Assembly (NCBI RefSeq): GCF_033958435.1
Contig: NC_134137.1
Coordinates: 223,799,501-223,863,500 of the forward strand
DNA from: Carettochelys insculpta
Lineage: Eukaryota > Chordata > Testudines > Carettochelyidae
Direction of reading: 5' to 3'
DNA: 64,000 bases
Numbering within the stretch: position 1 is the first letter of the stretch; each line of letters starts with the position of its first letter. Below are positions 11,642-23,927 of this stretch, one piece after another. The translations under genes were made by a program, and so were the position numbers. Under the pieces are notes generated by a model. It was given only the letters and a program-made list of their open reading frames with translations, did no database searches and was not told the DNA's origin.

Positions 11642-14639
11642 AATCTGTACCTTCCAGGATTTAACAGGCATCCACCACAGTAAGGCTCAAACGAGTGACC
11701 CCTGGGAACGTGAAGTCACTCGTACAGCAATGCCCAATCAGGCAGAGTGGACTAAACACACAGAGCATCCTCTGATCCTTCAATTAAAATAAGAATATCA
11801 GTGCTGGCAATATCTGCCGGATTGACAAGCAGTTGAGACTCCAGGCGGACTCCGGGCCCCAGGGAAATAAATGGAAGTTCTGTCTGTGACTTCAGTGGAG
11901 CCAGCATTTCACTTTGTATATTCCAGTGTCCTTAGACCACCAGACACACCCCTTATGCTAGACTTAGAAAGATCACTTTTAGGGGCAAGAGGATAATTCA
12001 GCCACCAGGGCCCTTTTGGTCCTTGGCCCCTTTCCTAAGCACACCATCAAGGATACCAATTAATGCCAGTTGTGCTAGGAGATAAGTGCCAATTTTGCAA
12101 GGCCTTGTGACAGACTGCTGGCTGAGAAGAGCCAGCCAGAGCTCAGTTACTCCAGCTGCAGCAGAAAGGGTAATTGGAGCTGGCTGAGTAAGCCCAATCC
12201 TGAGAGGTAAATGGGGAACAGCTGCTGGCCTCATTAGCCTCCAGGCTATGTAAGGCTGATAAGGAAGATGTAAGAGTGAGTGAGGGAAGAGGGGGCGGGG
12301 GTGGAAGTTTGATCATCTCCATCTAGGCACAGACGGTAGTAGTTGTAGTTCCTGAGCTGACAGCACTCAACTGCTGTAGCTAGAGGATGCTGGGAACTGG
12401 CACAGACATTAAAGGAGGGACGGAGTGATAGAACAGAAGGAAAGTCTGTGACTGGTTCAAGGGCTCAAAAGGGGTCAAAGATGGAGGGAGCCTGTATGCA
12501 AACCTGTGTCGGGGTAGAACTGCAGAAACCCACTAGGTCCTTTCAGCTAGGTCCATGGTACAATGCACAGTCTGTCAGTGCTGCAAAATTGACACAGTTC
12601 TTCCTAGCCAAATTCCCAGGGTCATATTGACAAAGGAATTACACAACAGCGTGGTCACGAAATTACCCAGTAGGTGTGAGGCTTTGTTATTATTTCCAGC
12701 TAATACGACCAGTTAAAGCATCTGGCATGGCAGGGTGTTCTGCGATGCAGCATGTAATAAAATCAGTGTGATTAGGTAGTCACTGCCTTGTGATAACAGG
12801 GTAGGGATTTGTAATTGGTGTACAGGGAGGCATTATCTCTTCTAGAGCAGAATTTGAACAGAAGGGCTAAAAACCACAGGTTATGTGAAATCCTGTCATT
12901 CCCCCAGGAAAACCTACACAAGGGTTTATGTCCCTCTTCTTTGTTCAGTCAAGGGTCAGCAGAATTCCTCCCACAACACTGTACAAAGACCCGTAGCTCC
13001 ACAGACCCATTGCCCTACTAGAAACATGCATCTGGAGCAGCCAGCAGAGAGGTCTGAGCAACTCTGTCCCTCTTTATTGGTGGTGCAGCTCCATTAATGC
13101 TTCAGTGTCAGAGACCCTCCACCCCTGTCTGTGGTGGCCCCAAGGACTGCCCAATAGCCTTCTCTCTGTGTAGAGTGGGGTGGCAGTAGGGGAAGCGTAC
13201 ACGACCACTCCCAGCTGCCTTCTCTCCCTGTGCAGAGCCTTGTAGCAGCAGAGTGACATCCAGGGAATCCAGGAGAACAAAAAGTACTGAGGAAGAGACT
13301 GAGTCCTATGCACAGATAGAAGAGTCCTGGGCAGAGGAAAGGAGTAGCGTGAAAAACACATTCAGCCTCATAGAAATTAACCTCTGTGAAAACCCCTTTG
13401 ACTATAATTATCAGATAGTGTGTAGGGCCATGTAATCATCAAGTAGTTATGGGACAATGGCCATGTGGTGGTGTGTGTGGTGAAGCTGAAAGGATACTTG
13501 TTAGTCTTTACTTTACTTAGTAATTATGTAGGTGCAGAGGTCTAACATAGGTGAGTAATGACATTCAGAGGCCAGTCAACAAATAATTTACAGGGCAGGA
13601 GGAAGAAGTAACTGACATTGACAGATTGACAGGACTGTTCCTGTCTTCCCCTCACAAGCACTGCACTGAGATTATGGTTGGAACATCTGAAGTTCTGACA
13701 GCCTGAAGTTCTCACATGCAACCCCTACCATGTCTGTATCTGAATGTCCATGGTTGAGTCACGCCTTACATATGCACATGAACAACTTATGGCCAGGACA
13801 TTTGTGTGAATCTTGCTCATTTGTGCACAGTGTGCCCAGAACACACTTAAGTCTCTGTCTCTTCTCTTTCCTGGATGTGCCTGGTGTGTCTGTGTATATT
13901 GCATGCATGCGTCCGTTCAGCTCACATCTAGAGCATCTGAATGAATGATGCCTCGCAGGTTGGACAGTTTCAGAGATCCTCTTACTGCCATGCCTTTGAT
14001 ACATGGCCCAAGTGCAGCCTGTATCCCAAATTTCTCAAACAAAATCTGTATAGGACCTTTCCCTCTTAAATAGCTCCAGTCTTTCATGGCCAACGCCCTT
14101 CACCTGGTATTTCTCATCTCACTACTGTTGAGTCGAACTCTCACATGTTACAGAAGCAGCTTTTCCATTTTTTTCCTCTTGTTAACCAAACAGGTAGGCC
14201 CGGAGCACACAGTCATTTGCAGTTATTTCATATGCAGCTCTGGGATAGTGCTGACCTTTTCTGTTTATTTAAAGTCTGTTCACATGTGTCCAACAGTATG
14301 TAGCCTCTAGTGCCTTATATGCCGGAGTTTTAATTTGTCCTGCTGCTACATGTCTGGCAATGACAATAGGCATTGAACATCTTCTTCATGTCTGGAGTGG
14401 TTTGGAGCAAACCTGTATGGACAGACATACAGACTTCCTGCTCCCAGATATGTGTGGGCCTGAACCAGCCCCCAAACCCAGATTGCCTTTGTAGCTTAGC
14501 TCACATCAACATCCAACTTTCCCAACTGCTAAATTCCATCTTCAGCTAAATCCAAATCCCAGAACCCAATACCCAGAACTTTGCAGAATGTGGCAGCTCA
14601 GTGCTCTCTCTCCATTCCTTAGAGCTGTCCTGCCTGATT

Positions 14640-14960
14640 CCCCCAGAGGCAGATTTATGTCATTCATTCACTGAAGAGAGATTATTTGCTACATTTAGTT
14701 TATACTGTAGGTTTTGCTCTTTTTAGATAGTCTGTGAAAAAAAATCACTATTTTCATGCATTTATATATTATTGAAAATTGCTCATTGAGTATTTAACAT
14801 AAGCAAATTTCTGGGAGGAAACTTGTCAAGGAGCTGTCATTCAATTAAAGACTTGTGACTATTTGTGATCACTGATGGCCATCTAATTCACGAGGTATTT
14901 TTTTTCTGTTCCCAGTTTGGTTAATTTCCTGTTATAAAAGTATTTCTGTTTCTGACCCAC
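14640..14960. other. AT-rich unique block, possible conserved noncoding element
   Basis: This block holds AT-rich but non-repetitive sequence with words such as TCAATTAAAG, TCTAATTCA and GGTTAATTTCC, which contain TAAT homeodomain-type cores. No TIR, tail or open frame explains it. Conservation cannot be judged from one sequence, so the call is only that it is unlike the repeats around it. Confidence 0.25.
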
Positions 14961-15024
14961 ATTCATTTCTTTTTTGAATAATGACTCTTGACAACAGGCC
15001 TGGAATTTTCTTTCTGTGGTGTGA

Positions 15025-15440
15025 GCGGTTCCCACCAATGGCAGGGTGGCCTAGTGGCTAGGCCCCCTCGCTGGAGCCTGGGGTGTGTGTCTTCAGCCCC
15101 CATCTGAGGGGCAAATGGATAAGTTTGGGGCATGGCCCTAAGACTCTAGTTTCCCCTCTGGTGGGAGAGGGGTTCTCTGGGAGGGGCTCCCCCCTTTTTG
15201 CCTTGGGGAGGGTTCGGAGGCTCTGCCCTCTGGCAGCTGACTGGGTGGCAGCTCCGCCTCGGGCCCTGCTGCCTCTGAGCCAGTTACTGCCTCTTAGCTG
15301 CTCAGCCCCAAACTGTGCTGGCTTCCCTTCCTTTATACCCCTCCAGGCCTGACATTGGCTGCAGGTAAACCAGGGTGGGGCTGATTGGGCCAACACGCCC
15401 TGTTCAACGCCTGCCCTGCCTGGCCTCCCTCTCACACTCT
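15025..15440. repeat. GC-rich block, unclassified, possibly repeat or LTR-derived
   Basis: About 400 bases are distinctly GC-rich compared with both flanks: GGCCTAGTGGCTAGGCCCCC near the left, a G-rich centre, then TTCCTTTATACCCCTCCAGG near the right. A TATA-like TTTATA lies at 15332-15337. I have a sense of this wording as a recurrent reptile repeat, but I cannot name it or show TG...CA ends. The open frames on both strands (up to 125 codons, minus) are composition artefacts. Confidence 0.35.
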
Positions 15441-18094
15441 TACTTGGTCATCAAAATAACACTGCACTTGCATGAGTGATTGTGAAATGACAAGCAACTG
15501 CCATAGGGCACAAACAGAGTGGTTCCAGAATCCACAAAAATGCATGCAAAGTGTGTTCTCACAACTGTGAAAAATACTTAAAAGTGTCCAACAAAGGAAA
15601 TTGCACACCCATAGCAACCATGACCCTTCATGAAAACAAGGATGTTGCCACAGTTCACGAAACCTTAAGCTGTATTTACACTGTTTTTCAGTTCCTGGCC
15701 AAAATCGAATCACCATCACGATTTGCACTAACTTCTCCCAACCCCCAATGGCAGTCCCAGTACAGAAGCTGGGTCTGTCATAACCTAGGCAGAAAGGAAT
15801 TTCTATCTCCAGCCTACCATTCCCCGGCTTCTTACCAGCTCTATATTCTCATTCTTTTTCAAAGCTATAAATGCTCATTATGAATGATATGCCACTTTCA
15901 TGTTCAGTTCCTAATACTCAAGTCCAACTTTATCAAAACTGATCCTTTGGGCTGAAATAGCTCATACTCACTGGCAAAGGGTGAACATTTTCTGGACAGC
16001 ACACAGATCAACCTTACCTAGTGAGCCAGATGTTTCTCAGTGTCCGGTGGAAAATATCCAGCCCTCCAGTAATTAGGAGCATGCAGGGTACAGGTTAGGC
16101 CAGAGGAGACCTGCCAAATCTCTTTGGGACATCATAGTTTAGCCACCTGGGGACTGTAAATCTTTGGTTTATGTTTGCTGTTTGCATTTAATCTGCAGGC
16201 ACTGGTTGTAGTTGGTGGCTTGTGATACACATGAGCTCAGATTACATGATTTTCCCTCAAACTTTTTGATTAATGGTAGTGTCCCAGTTAATCAGTGGCA
16301 AGCTGAGGGCTTTTGGATGCTGGTTGGAGGTGGTTTGCTGGTCTCCTCTTCGTTCTTTTCAAAGAGCAAAGGAAACTGGGTTTACTATTCCTGTTCTTGG
16401 TACAATACCAATCTTCAAGGAGTGGGACCGATCCTCCTCTCACTGTAAATCCCTATAACCTCACTGAAGTCAATGGAAGCACACCAATGTTAAACCAGTG
16501 CAAAAGGAAATCCAGGTTCCATATCTTAATTATTATTCGCTATGGCAATGGAGGTAGACTACAAACAAGCAAATGCATTGGCTCCAGTGGGTAAAGTGGT
16601 GAAGAAGCAGAGGAAGTTTAAGTCACACAGTATCCAACTGTGCTACAACTCATGGGTAAATTACACCTCTGGCTATCTAGCTTTACCAATCCAGAAGAGT
16701 AGCAGCACTTACACAAGTAAAAATGACGCCACAGGGTGCAAGGCACCAGAGATTCTGCCCATCCGCTTTTGTTCCAGGCTCTTGTGCTTTACTGTGTGTG
16801 TGCTGTAAGGCATACATCAGCAAACGAATGGCAGCAGTACACAAGAGATAAGTTCCCGCATCCCCTGAATTCACATTCCTGTTGTTCTATTGGCTGCTGC
16901 TGCTACTGCTGCTCTTTTTGGAGAGCCCTTTGCTACACTACTTCAGCTCAGGGATGCGGAGCATATTGCCCTCATCTGAATGTGCAACTGAATGCCAAAG
17001 CAGAGACAAGGAAATGCTCGGTTACCCTTTCCTCGAGCAAGGAGATTACATGATGTTAATACAGGTTAGCTCAGGGTTGACTTTACACACATAAAAATCA
17101 GAGAATTTAAAAAATGATGGTTCCCACAGCAACCTTAACTCACCTATGCAGCACGTGCCTAATAAGGCAGAGTGAACAGCATACACACGAATGTAAAATA
17201 CCACTCCAGCAAATCTCAGCCATCACATTGCATTAAATATTGATTTGTTCCATTCAATAATAGATTGTCCCATCCCTGCTCTGGTGAAAGAAGCTTTTTT
17301 CAGAAACCACTATTTTAAAGTTAAGGTTTTAAAAGAAAAAGAAAAACCCAACATCGTTTATTAATGTTTGATATGCAGCGAAAAAAGACATGGCTTTTTC
17401 CTGAAAACTAACTGACGAGCTATCAGGTAGAATTCAGTCAATGGTTGAACAATATAACAGAAATAGCAGTTGCGGAGTTTTTAATTAAAAATGTGAAATC
17501 TAAGTAGGATGACAGACAGAAGAGACATGAATAATCCTATAGAAAAGAGGCTTTAATGCTAGATATTGAAGTGTCCTCTTTCACACTCTCTGCTTCTCTT
17601 AATTTCCATCACAGAACCAGACCCTTAGCTGCATTGATTTCTACCAGCTGAGCATCTGGTCCATGTAGTGCTGCAGCGGATTCAGCAGTAGAATTGCAGG
17701 AGATCTAGGTAAGACCCATGAAGCTTTCGTACAGCCATGTGGAGTTCAGGGGCAGGAGGTGCTACAAGTTAAGACCCACAAAAGGACTTAGGCCAAGCCT
17801 GCCAGAGAGGGGGTGAGGAAGAAGGTGGCACTTCCCCGGGGGCCTGGTTGATTTTAAAAGGCCCAGGTATCCCCACTGATCCCTGGCAGCACAGCAAGAC
17901 TACTGCTGCCCCAGCCTTGAGTGCTGACTCCACAGCTCCCTTGGCCAGGAACTGTGGGTAATGGCAGCTGCAGGGATGGTGCCAATGGGGAATGGCCTCT
18001 GGAACTGCCCTGGCTCCTGCCTGGGAGCCATTGATGGATAGAGGGATGCACGTGTTGTTTTTGTGAGCTGCCTCCGGGAAGGGCCAAGCCTCTC
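15441..18094. other. No gene recognised
   Basis: Open frames up to about 110 codons overlap on both strands without recognisable products. A short piece at 16435-16520 (CTCACTGAAGTCAATGGAAG ...) resembles the old repeat at the left edge of the window. The AT-rich part 17090-17600 shows no repeat signature. Confidence 0.45.
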
Positions 18095-18265
18095 ATTCCC
18101 TCCTGCATACCAACCCTCTGCCAGAGGCCACCCACACCCAAACTCCCTCTCAGAGCTCCCAACCCCTCCTGTGCCCCTCACCCCTGCCCTGGGACTGAGC
18201 TTCTTCCTTCATCCCAACTCCCTCCCAGAGCCTGCACCCTACTCTCCCTCCTGCTTTCCGGTTCC
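18095..18265 (+). repeat. C-rich degenerate tandem-like repeat
   Basis: Reiterated wording of the type AACTCCCTCYCAGAGCY followed by CCCTCCTG occurs at least twice. The same C-rich style recurs within the TIR element at 58934-59590. I treat it as the interior of an old DNA element whose ends I cannot find. Confidence 0.5.
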
Positions 18266-18959
18266 TCCAATGAAGGAGAAAAGATTTGCACAGACGTCTC
18301 CCTCCCCTCTGGCACATGCGCTATGCACTGAGCTCTGAGATAGGCTGTGAGAGACGAGACTTCCACAGTCTCTCCTGTTGAAGCTGTTCCATGGTGGACA
18401 AATAATGAAAGAGCGATCAGGGCAGGGGAACTGGACAGAGGGTCTCTCCCCTCTCAGGTAGGTGCAGTAACCAATGGACTACAAAACCATCCCCATCCTC
18501 CCTGGCCCAGTGATGATTTAAGTAACTATCAATTATCCTCCATGGGCAGCTTCAGCTGGAGAAGCCAAAAGAGCCCCCGCAATGGCATGTCCCATAGCCC
18601 AATGGTTACAGCCTTCTCTGGAGACATGGGAAAATCTGTGCAAACCCTCTCGCACTCTGCCCAGTGGGGACCTGAGCCTAGGCCTTGTCACGTGCCTGCT
18701 CTAAACTCTGGGTTAAGGTGGAGTCTATCTCTGGTGGCTGGATTTTGAATGGGACCTGATGCAGTAAGCATGCTCAGTGCATGGATACCTGATAAGCCCT
18801 CCTCCCTACCCCCATACAGCTTAAGCAGTCAAACACCTATCTTCCCCTGGTTCAGGAGTCGCTTGTGGGCATATGCAGGGCATAGGCGCCTAGAGAGAGG
18901 CAGCAGTGCTCACGCTCAGAGGCAGAAATATAGGCACCTAGGGAACTTATACCATGAAA

Positions 18960-19185
18960 ACTTAGCATATGCCTACGCTGCAGTTAAAAACCCAGCAGCT
19001 GAGTTGGACTTGCAGGGATTGGGCTATAGGGCTATACAACTATCTCAACGTCCCCAAAGCTTAGGCTCCAGCCAAAGCCTGAACCTCCACCCTGCCACTC
19101 ACAGCCCAGCACTTTGAGCCCTGTGTATGAAAATCAGCTGCCACAGGGCAGCCACAGCGGTTTAACTGCAGTGCAGACACCCTGG
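18960..19185. mobile_element. Weathered TIR element (MITE-like)
   Basis: The left part reads ATGCCTACGCTGCAGTTAAA and the right part reads GGTTTAACTGCAGTGCAGAC, an inverted pair (CTGCAGTTAAA against TTTAACTGCAG). About 170 bases lie between them. The 'ctacactgcagttaaa' terminus is a pattern I recall from a common old amniote MITE. Target duplications are not clear. Confidence 0.55.
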
Positions 19186-19404
19186 GCCCTGAGTGAGTTT
19201 CAGTGCCAGCAGGGTTCAACAGGAGCTTTGTGGACTGCAATGGCACATAATGATATAGGGTTTAGGCTGACATGTGCCTGTGTACGTTGGGCTGAAATGC
19301 CAGACAGAGCTGTGCCAGGAGACAGAACCAGAGCAGCAAAAGTGTTTCAGGGCAGGGTTAACCCCAGCTGTAGACGGAGTGCTTGCCAGCTGGCATAAAT
19401 CCTG

Positions 19405-19620
19405 ACCTGCAGCACTCAATCCGTGGCTGGTGGAAAGGGCATGGGAAATGGCAATGCCATGTGGAGAGCCTAGGGTTGGAATAACAGCTGGAGAAGTGTG
19501 AGTGAAATGGCAGAGCTGTGTGGAAAGCCCAGGACCAGAGCAGTAGAGTTGCTACAGGGTGGGATAGAAAGGCAGTAGTACAGCTGTGTGTGCTATGTGG
19601 AGGACCGTAGGAGGCAGGCT
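19405..19620 (+). repeat. Degenerate tandem repeat (TGGCAGAGCTGTGTGG type)
   Basis: Successive diverged units share words like GAAATGGCAGAGCTGTGTGG, AAAGCCCAGGACC and GCAGTAGAGTTGC. The same unit wording is cleaner at 25215-25335 (GCACTGGCAGAGCTGTGAGG, GAGCCCAGGGCTGGAATAGC) and recurs at 41886-42060 in the opposite orientation and at 61640-61990. Confidence 0.55.
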
Positions 19621-20029
19621 TGCTGGTCAAGATTGCGGTACTTTGCTGGAGTTATGAGAAGCCTACCTGGCACCTTTTCACAATAAGCTGGTCCCTTAGT
19701 AACACTGCCAATCTCTTCCTTCCAAAAGTGCCAATGTATGAACATCCCAGATCTCCACCAGCCTCATCACCACCACTGCACAAGGGCCCCGCTGTTTAGC
19801 TGGTCCATGCACAGATCTCTTATTGACTTCCAAAGCATGTCTGGCTGCAGGGTCAGACCCATAAGTGTGTGTGTGTACATTGCCTCTGAAGGCAAACCTC
19901 CTACCTCACGCAGACAGACTTCTGCTAGCAGGCCTGGAGCTAGCATTCTAAAATTAACAGTGTGGGCACGGGGGCTCAGGCAGCAACTCAGATTCTTGAA
20001 CCCACCCAGCTCCATGCATCCAAGCCTGG

Positions 20030-20150
20030 AGAGCTAGCCAGAGTCTTCCCTGAAGCCACAATGTCCACATTAGCTCGAGCGAAGCTAACGTGTCTGTCAT
20101 GCCAGGCTGAGAAGCTCTCTTCCATCTGCAGTGCAGACATACTCCATCAA
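20030..20150. mobile_element. Fragment of an old TIR element
   Basis: The order AATGTCCACATTAGCTCGAG ... CTAACGTGTCTGTCATGCC ... CTGCAGTGCAGACATACTCC resembles old 'ctgcagtgtagacataccc' ending elements. Only the right end is clear, so this is a partial and uncertain call. Confidence 0.4.
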
Positions 20151-22024
20151 GCAGGGCAGCCTTACACCAAAGGGCAAGAGCTTCAGGAATTAAAGTTGTA
20201 GGGAGGGGTTATGACATTGAATAGCCAACCAACGCTATTTCACATACACCCCTTCCAAATCACAAGCGAATCAGCATCACAGAAAAGCAAGCCGACCCGC
20301 AACCTCCACTGTCACTGTTACTAAAAGAAGACAAATAAATAGAAACAAACCCTTTCCTTTGGTTCCAAAGTCCTAGCAAAACAAGCTCCTCTACTCCACC
20401 CCCCCAACGCACTTAAACTTTACAGCTCCTCATTTAAATTAACTTGCTAAGCATTTGAGCCACTGGATGGTTTGAGGCACTATCTGGTCCATCGGCAGAG
20501 CCTTGGCTGGTCACATGACAGCTCTCATTAGCGAGAGGCAGCGACTCAGCTGTGCTGGCTTTGATAAGCCCAGCTCGATTCTCACAAGTACACCGCAAAG
20601 CAATTAAAACAGCAAAGGGCCCTTTTTTTCCTCGCCAGCCTTTTTCTTCCTCCTCCAACGCTGAATAAAAATGATTTGATAAATTATTCTTTTCAGAGCT
20701 AAACACTCAAGGAATGGAACGTGGGGGGAGGGGGAGGAGGAAGGAACCACACAGGGAAGAAAAAAATCGCTCCGGAGGACTTGCTATTAGCTTGAATTCC
20801 CAGATCTCCAGCAATCAGGACAAATCCTAGCAAGTGCAGGTGTGGGATGGGGAATTTAAGGCTATGATGCAATGGGGTCCATCCTCTGGAAAGTTGCTGG
20901 ACCTGCTCCATTAAGTCAGGGAGGATGAGGAATGTTAGTAGCATTAAGCCACCTTTGCACTCCCCAAAATTTGAGCCAGTGCAGGACCTTGCTTCTCCCT
21001 ACCCCAAGGTGACTTACAGCAGCTTTAGGGCTGCTCAAAGTTAAGTCCTACTTCCCACGTCTCCTGAGACACAGAGTAGGCTGTACTTCAGTACCATCCG
21101 GTCAGTCCTTTGCCAGGAGCAGGGCCAGCACAGAATTCCTGTACTATCACCCAGGAAGTTGCTTTGCACACAGGAGATTCTTGGTGTGGAGGGGATGGGG
21201 AAATTACATGAACTTCAAAACCCCCTTAGGCTGGCAGAGTGTCATAAAAGGGCATGAGTGTAACTGAAAGCCATCCAGCAACATACCCATATGTAAACGG
21301 GTAGGTCCCCAACTTACAGCACATGCCACAGGTCAGCATTCACTCCTGTGCTTGGTGTGTGCCCTTGCTCTTACAAAAGTTACCATCCTCTGTCTGCACC
21401 ATAAGGGAATGCTCAGCTCACAGCGGCTGGGAAATTTGGTTGGCAATGATCAGGAGGTACTGAGTATAGTCCAGAGCCTGGGCCAGGAGAGCTATGGACT
21501 GTCATGGGCCCCTCGGTAACTGCGTTCCGTGACCGTGCCGGCTGCACCTGTGAGGTCTTGACAGACTCATCCATCCTCACGAGATGCTCCATCTTTCCTG
21601 ATTCTATGTGGCAATGAAATGGGCTCAGTGCCCACCTTAGCTGCTCACTGCTGCCTCTCGTGACTTTGCTGAGGGCCACATGTGCCAGTTATGGTAATGG
21701 CAATGGAAAGTAGCAGTGTGAGCACATACACACCGGGGGGTTAAATTGGCTGCACCTCCCAGCCCCAACCCACATTTGTTCTTTGAAAAATTCTACTCCC
21801 CTGCCCCCGTGCCAGAGAGCCATTTGATTTGAGATAGGGTGCTTGTGGGGGTTAAAATGTGGGGTACAGGAAGAGCTCTGGGGAGATGTGTCAAGAAACA
21901 ACACAAAACCTTCACATTCCCTGTGCTCTCCACGCTTGAGAAATTTATGAGATGTTTTTTTTCCAATTGGAAAAAAAAATACCTGCAGGGAAAAATAAAT
22001 AACAATACTCTGCTAGAGCTTTCT
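20151..22024. other. No gene recognised
   Basis: There is no open frame above about 90 codons, and no repeat I can name across this 1.9-kb stretch. Confidence 0.45.
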
Positions 22025-22200
22025 ATCTGAGGATCTCAGATTGCTTTCCAGACATTAATGAATTAAGCCCGCAGCCTCCCAGTGATGTAGGTCACTGTTT
22101 CAGACTCCATTTTATAAACAGAGAAACAGAGGCACAGAGAGGAGATGTGACCCATCCAAAGCCACAAGAGAACCAGGAACAGAACTCAGAAAAGACTGTT
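22025..22200 (-). repeat. MIR-like SINE
   Basis: The order CTCCATTTTATAAACAGAGA, AACAGAGGCACAGAGAGGAG, TGTGACCCATCCAAAGCCAC is the reverse complement order of a MIR core (…ACTTGCCCAAGGTCACA…). Divergence is high, as expected for this ancient family. Confidence 0.7.
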
Positions 22201-23225
22201 GGGAGTTTTCACTGAGCTTAAAATGGAAGAAAAGAGGGAGACGGCTAAGGAAAAAAGAGAGGGGAGACCAGCAAGGGAGCAGTGAAGGCCAGGGGGATAT
22301 AGTGGAACCTGGAGGAGAGGGGGCGTTGCACATTTCAGAGGCTTGATTTATTCTTCTAAGTTGCTCATCTCTCACTCTCATGTCCACTCCAGCAGAGGCT
22401 ACCCAGGGGGAAATCCATAGTGGGGAGAGGCGACTTTGACAAAGGGAGCAGTTGCAGCTGGTGAGATCTGGAGACGCTGGTAATTCTGGGTGTGGTCTGT
22501 GAGGAGAAGGGTGCAGGGAGTTTAAAGGTAGCAGCTCTGTCCTTTGCCTGGGAGGTTATTTCTCATGCAGAGTGTGCATAGCCCTCCAATGCATCTTCCA
22601 GGAAATCTTTTATGGATGAGGCTTCATCGCCTGCTGGCATGGGGAATAGAAGGCACAGGAGCCAGTGATGGATGGCCCCTCAGAATCTGCAGCGTCGTCT
22701 GTGCCTGCCTCCTCCCTGTCCCTCCTTATGGTTCCTCGTTCCATGAGCATTCATTTGCCCCTGACACGAAACGCCCAGTTCCCAGCCTCTCCCGCTCTTG
22801 ACTTCTGAGGTGTTCCCACCCCTATTCCTTCCCTTCCTAGCAGCATCTCCATAAAGTAGCAAAGGCATCCTCAGCTGGGGGTAACCGCCCCACGTGCGGA
22901 GGAGAGCACAGGTCCCACTCATTTTTTTTGCCAAGTGATCACACAACCGTTTCTGGCTCCCAATGATATTTGAAAGTAAAAGGAACTGGACACACTTTAC
23001 TCACCACTGTGGTGTGCAATCGATCTTTGTGCAAGCAGTGGGAAAGCAGCTGGGTCTCACTGGCAACAGCAGTGGCCTGGGATGGAAATGGGCACACCCT
23101 ATGTGATCAATTCCCTGCAGTGACAGTGGTGGACCCAGCTTCTCTTGCTGTATTTCTTCCTGGGGTTCATGGCCTTTTCACCATCCCTCTGTTTCTATCT
23201 CCTATCAGCCTAAGTTCTAGGCCCC
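22201..23225. other. No gene recognised
   Basis: A purine-rich stretch (22210-22330, GAGA/GGAG words) is followed by ordinary unique sequence. No gene or named repeat is visible. Confidence 0.45.
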
Positions 23226-23228
23226 TTT

Positions 23229-23924
23229 AGCTACGTCTACACATGAATGCTACATCGAAATAGCTTATTTCGATGTAGCGACATCGAAATAAGCCATTTC
23301 GATGAATAACGTCTACACTTCCTCCAGGGCTGGTGCCGTCGACGTTGGGCAGCACTACATCGAAGTAGGCGCTGCAGGGGAGCGTCTACACACCAAAGCG
23401 GCCCACATCGAAATAAGGGTGACAGGAACAGCTGCAGACAGGGTCACAGGGAGGACTCAACAGCAAGCCGCTCCCTTAAAGGGCCCCTCCCAGACACACT
23501 TGCACTACACAGCGCAAGATCCACAGAGCCGACAACTGGTTGCAGATCCTGTGCATGCAGCATGGATCCCCAGCTGCAGCAGCCGCAGCCAGAAGCCCTG
23601 GGCTAAGGGCTGCTGCACACGGTGACCATAGAGCCCCGCAGGGGCTGGACAGAGTGTCTCTCAACCCCTCAGCTGATGGCCGCCATGGCGGACCCTGCTA
23701 TTTCGATGTTGCGGGACGCGGATCGGCTACATGTGCCCAACTTCGACGTTCAACGTCGAAGTAGGGCGCTATTCCCATCTCCTCATGAGGATAGTGACTT
23801 CGACATCTCGCCGCCTTATGTCGATTTCAACTTCGAAATAGCGCTCGCCACGTGTAGACGTGGCGGGCGCTATTTCGAAGTTGGCGTGGCTACTTCGAAG
23901 TAGCCGGCAAGTGTGGACACGGCT
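23229..23924 (+). mobile_element. Family A TIR element, 696 bp
   Basis: This starts AGCTACGTCTACACATGAAT and ends GTGTGGACACGGCT, flanked by TTT (23226-23228 and 23925-23927). The interior is collinear with the 682-bp copies, including the shared CCTTAAAGGGCCCCTCCCAG block, the GGCTGCTG-rich middle and the TTCGAA hairpins near the right end. It is 14 bases longer and visibly more diverged: its long open frame is broken between about 23540 and 23903. It looks older than the copies at 2356 and 32638. Confidence 0.8.
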
Positions 23925-23927
23925 TTT

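Larger units (their letters stand above)
9661..14639. other. No gene recognised; unique DNA with scattered simple repeats
   Basis: This 5-kb stretch has no open frame above about 95 codons and no recognised exon. It contains GT-rich DNA at 10130-10550, a CA/CT-rich part at 11440-11560 and a T run near 11630 (listed separately). Block 12000-12250 is moderately GC-rich without a clear family. Confidence 0.5.

Noticed and set aside
15058..15435. 125-codon minus-strand frame in GC-rich DNA
   Set aside because: GC-rich sequence lacks stop codons by composition; the frame has a low-complexity G/R/P-rich product and no domain.
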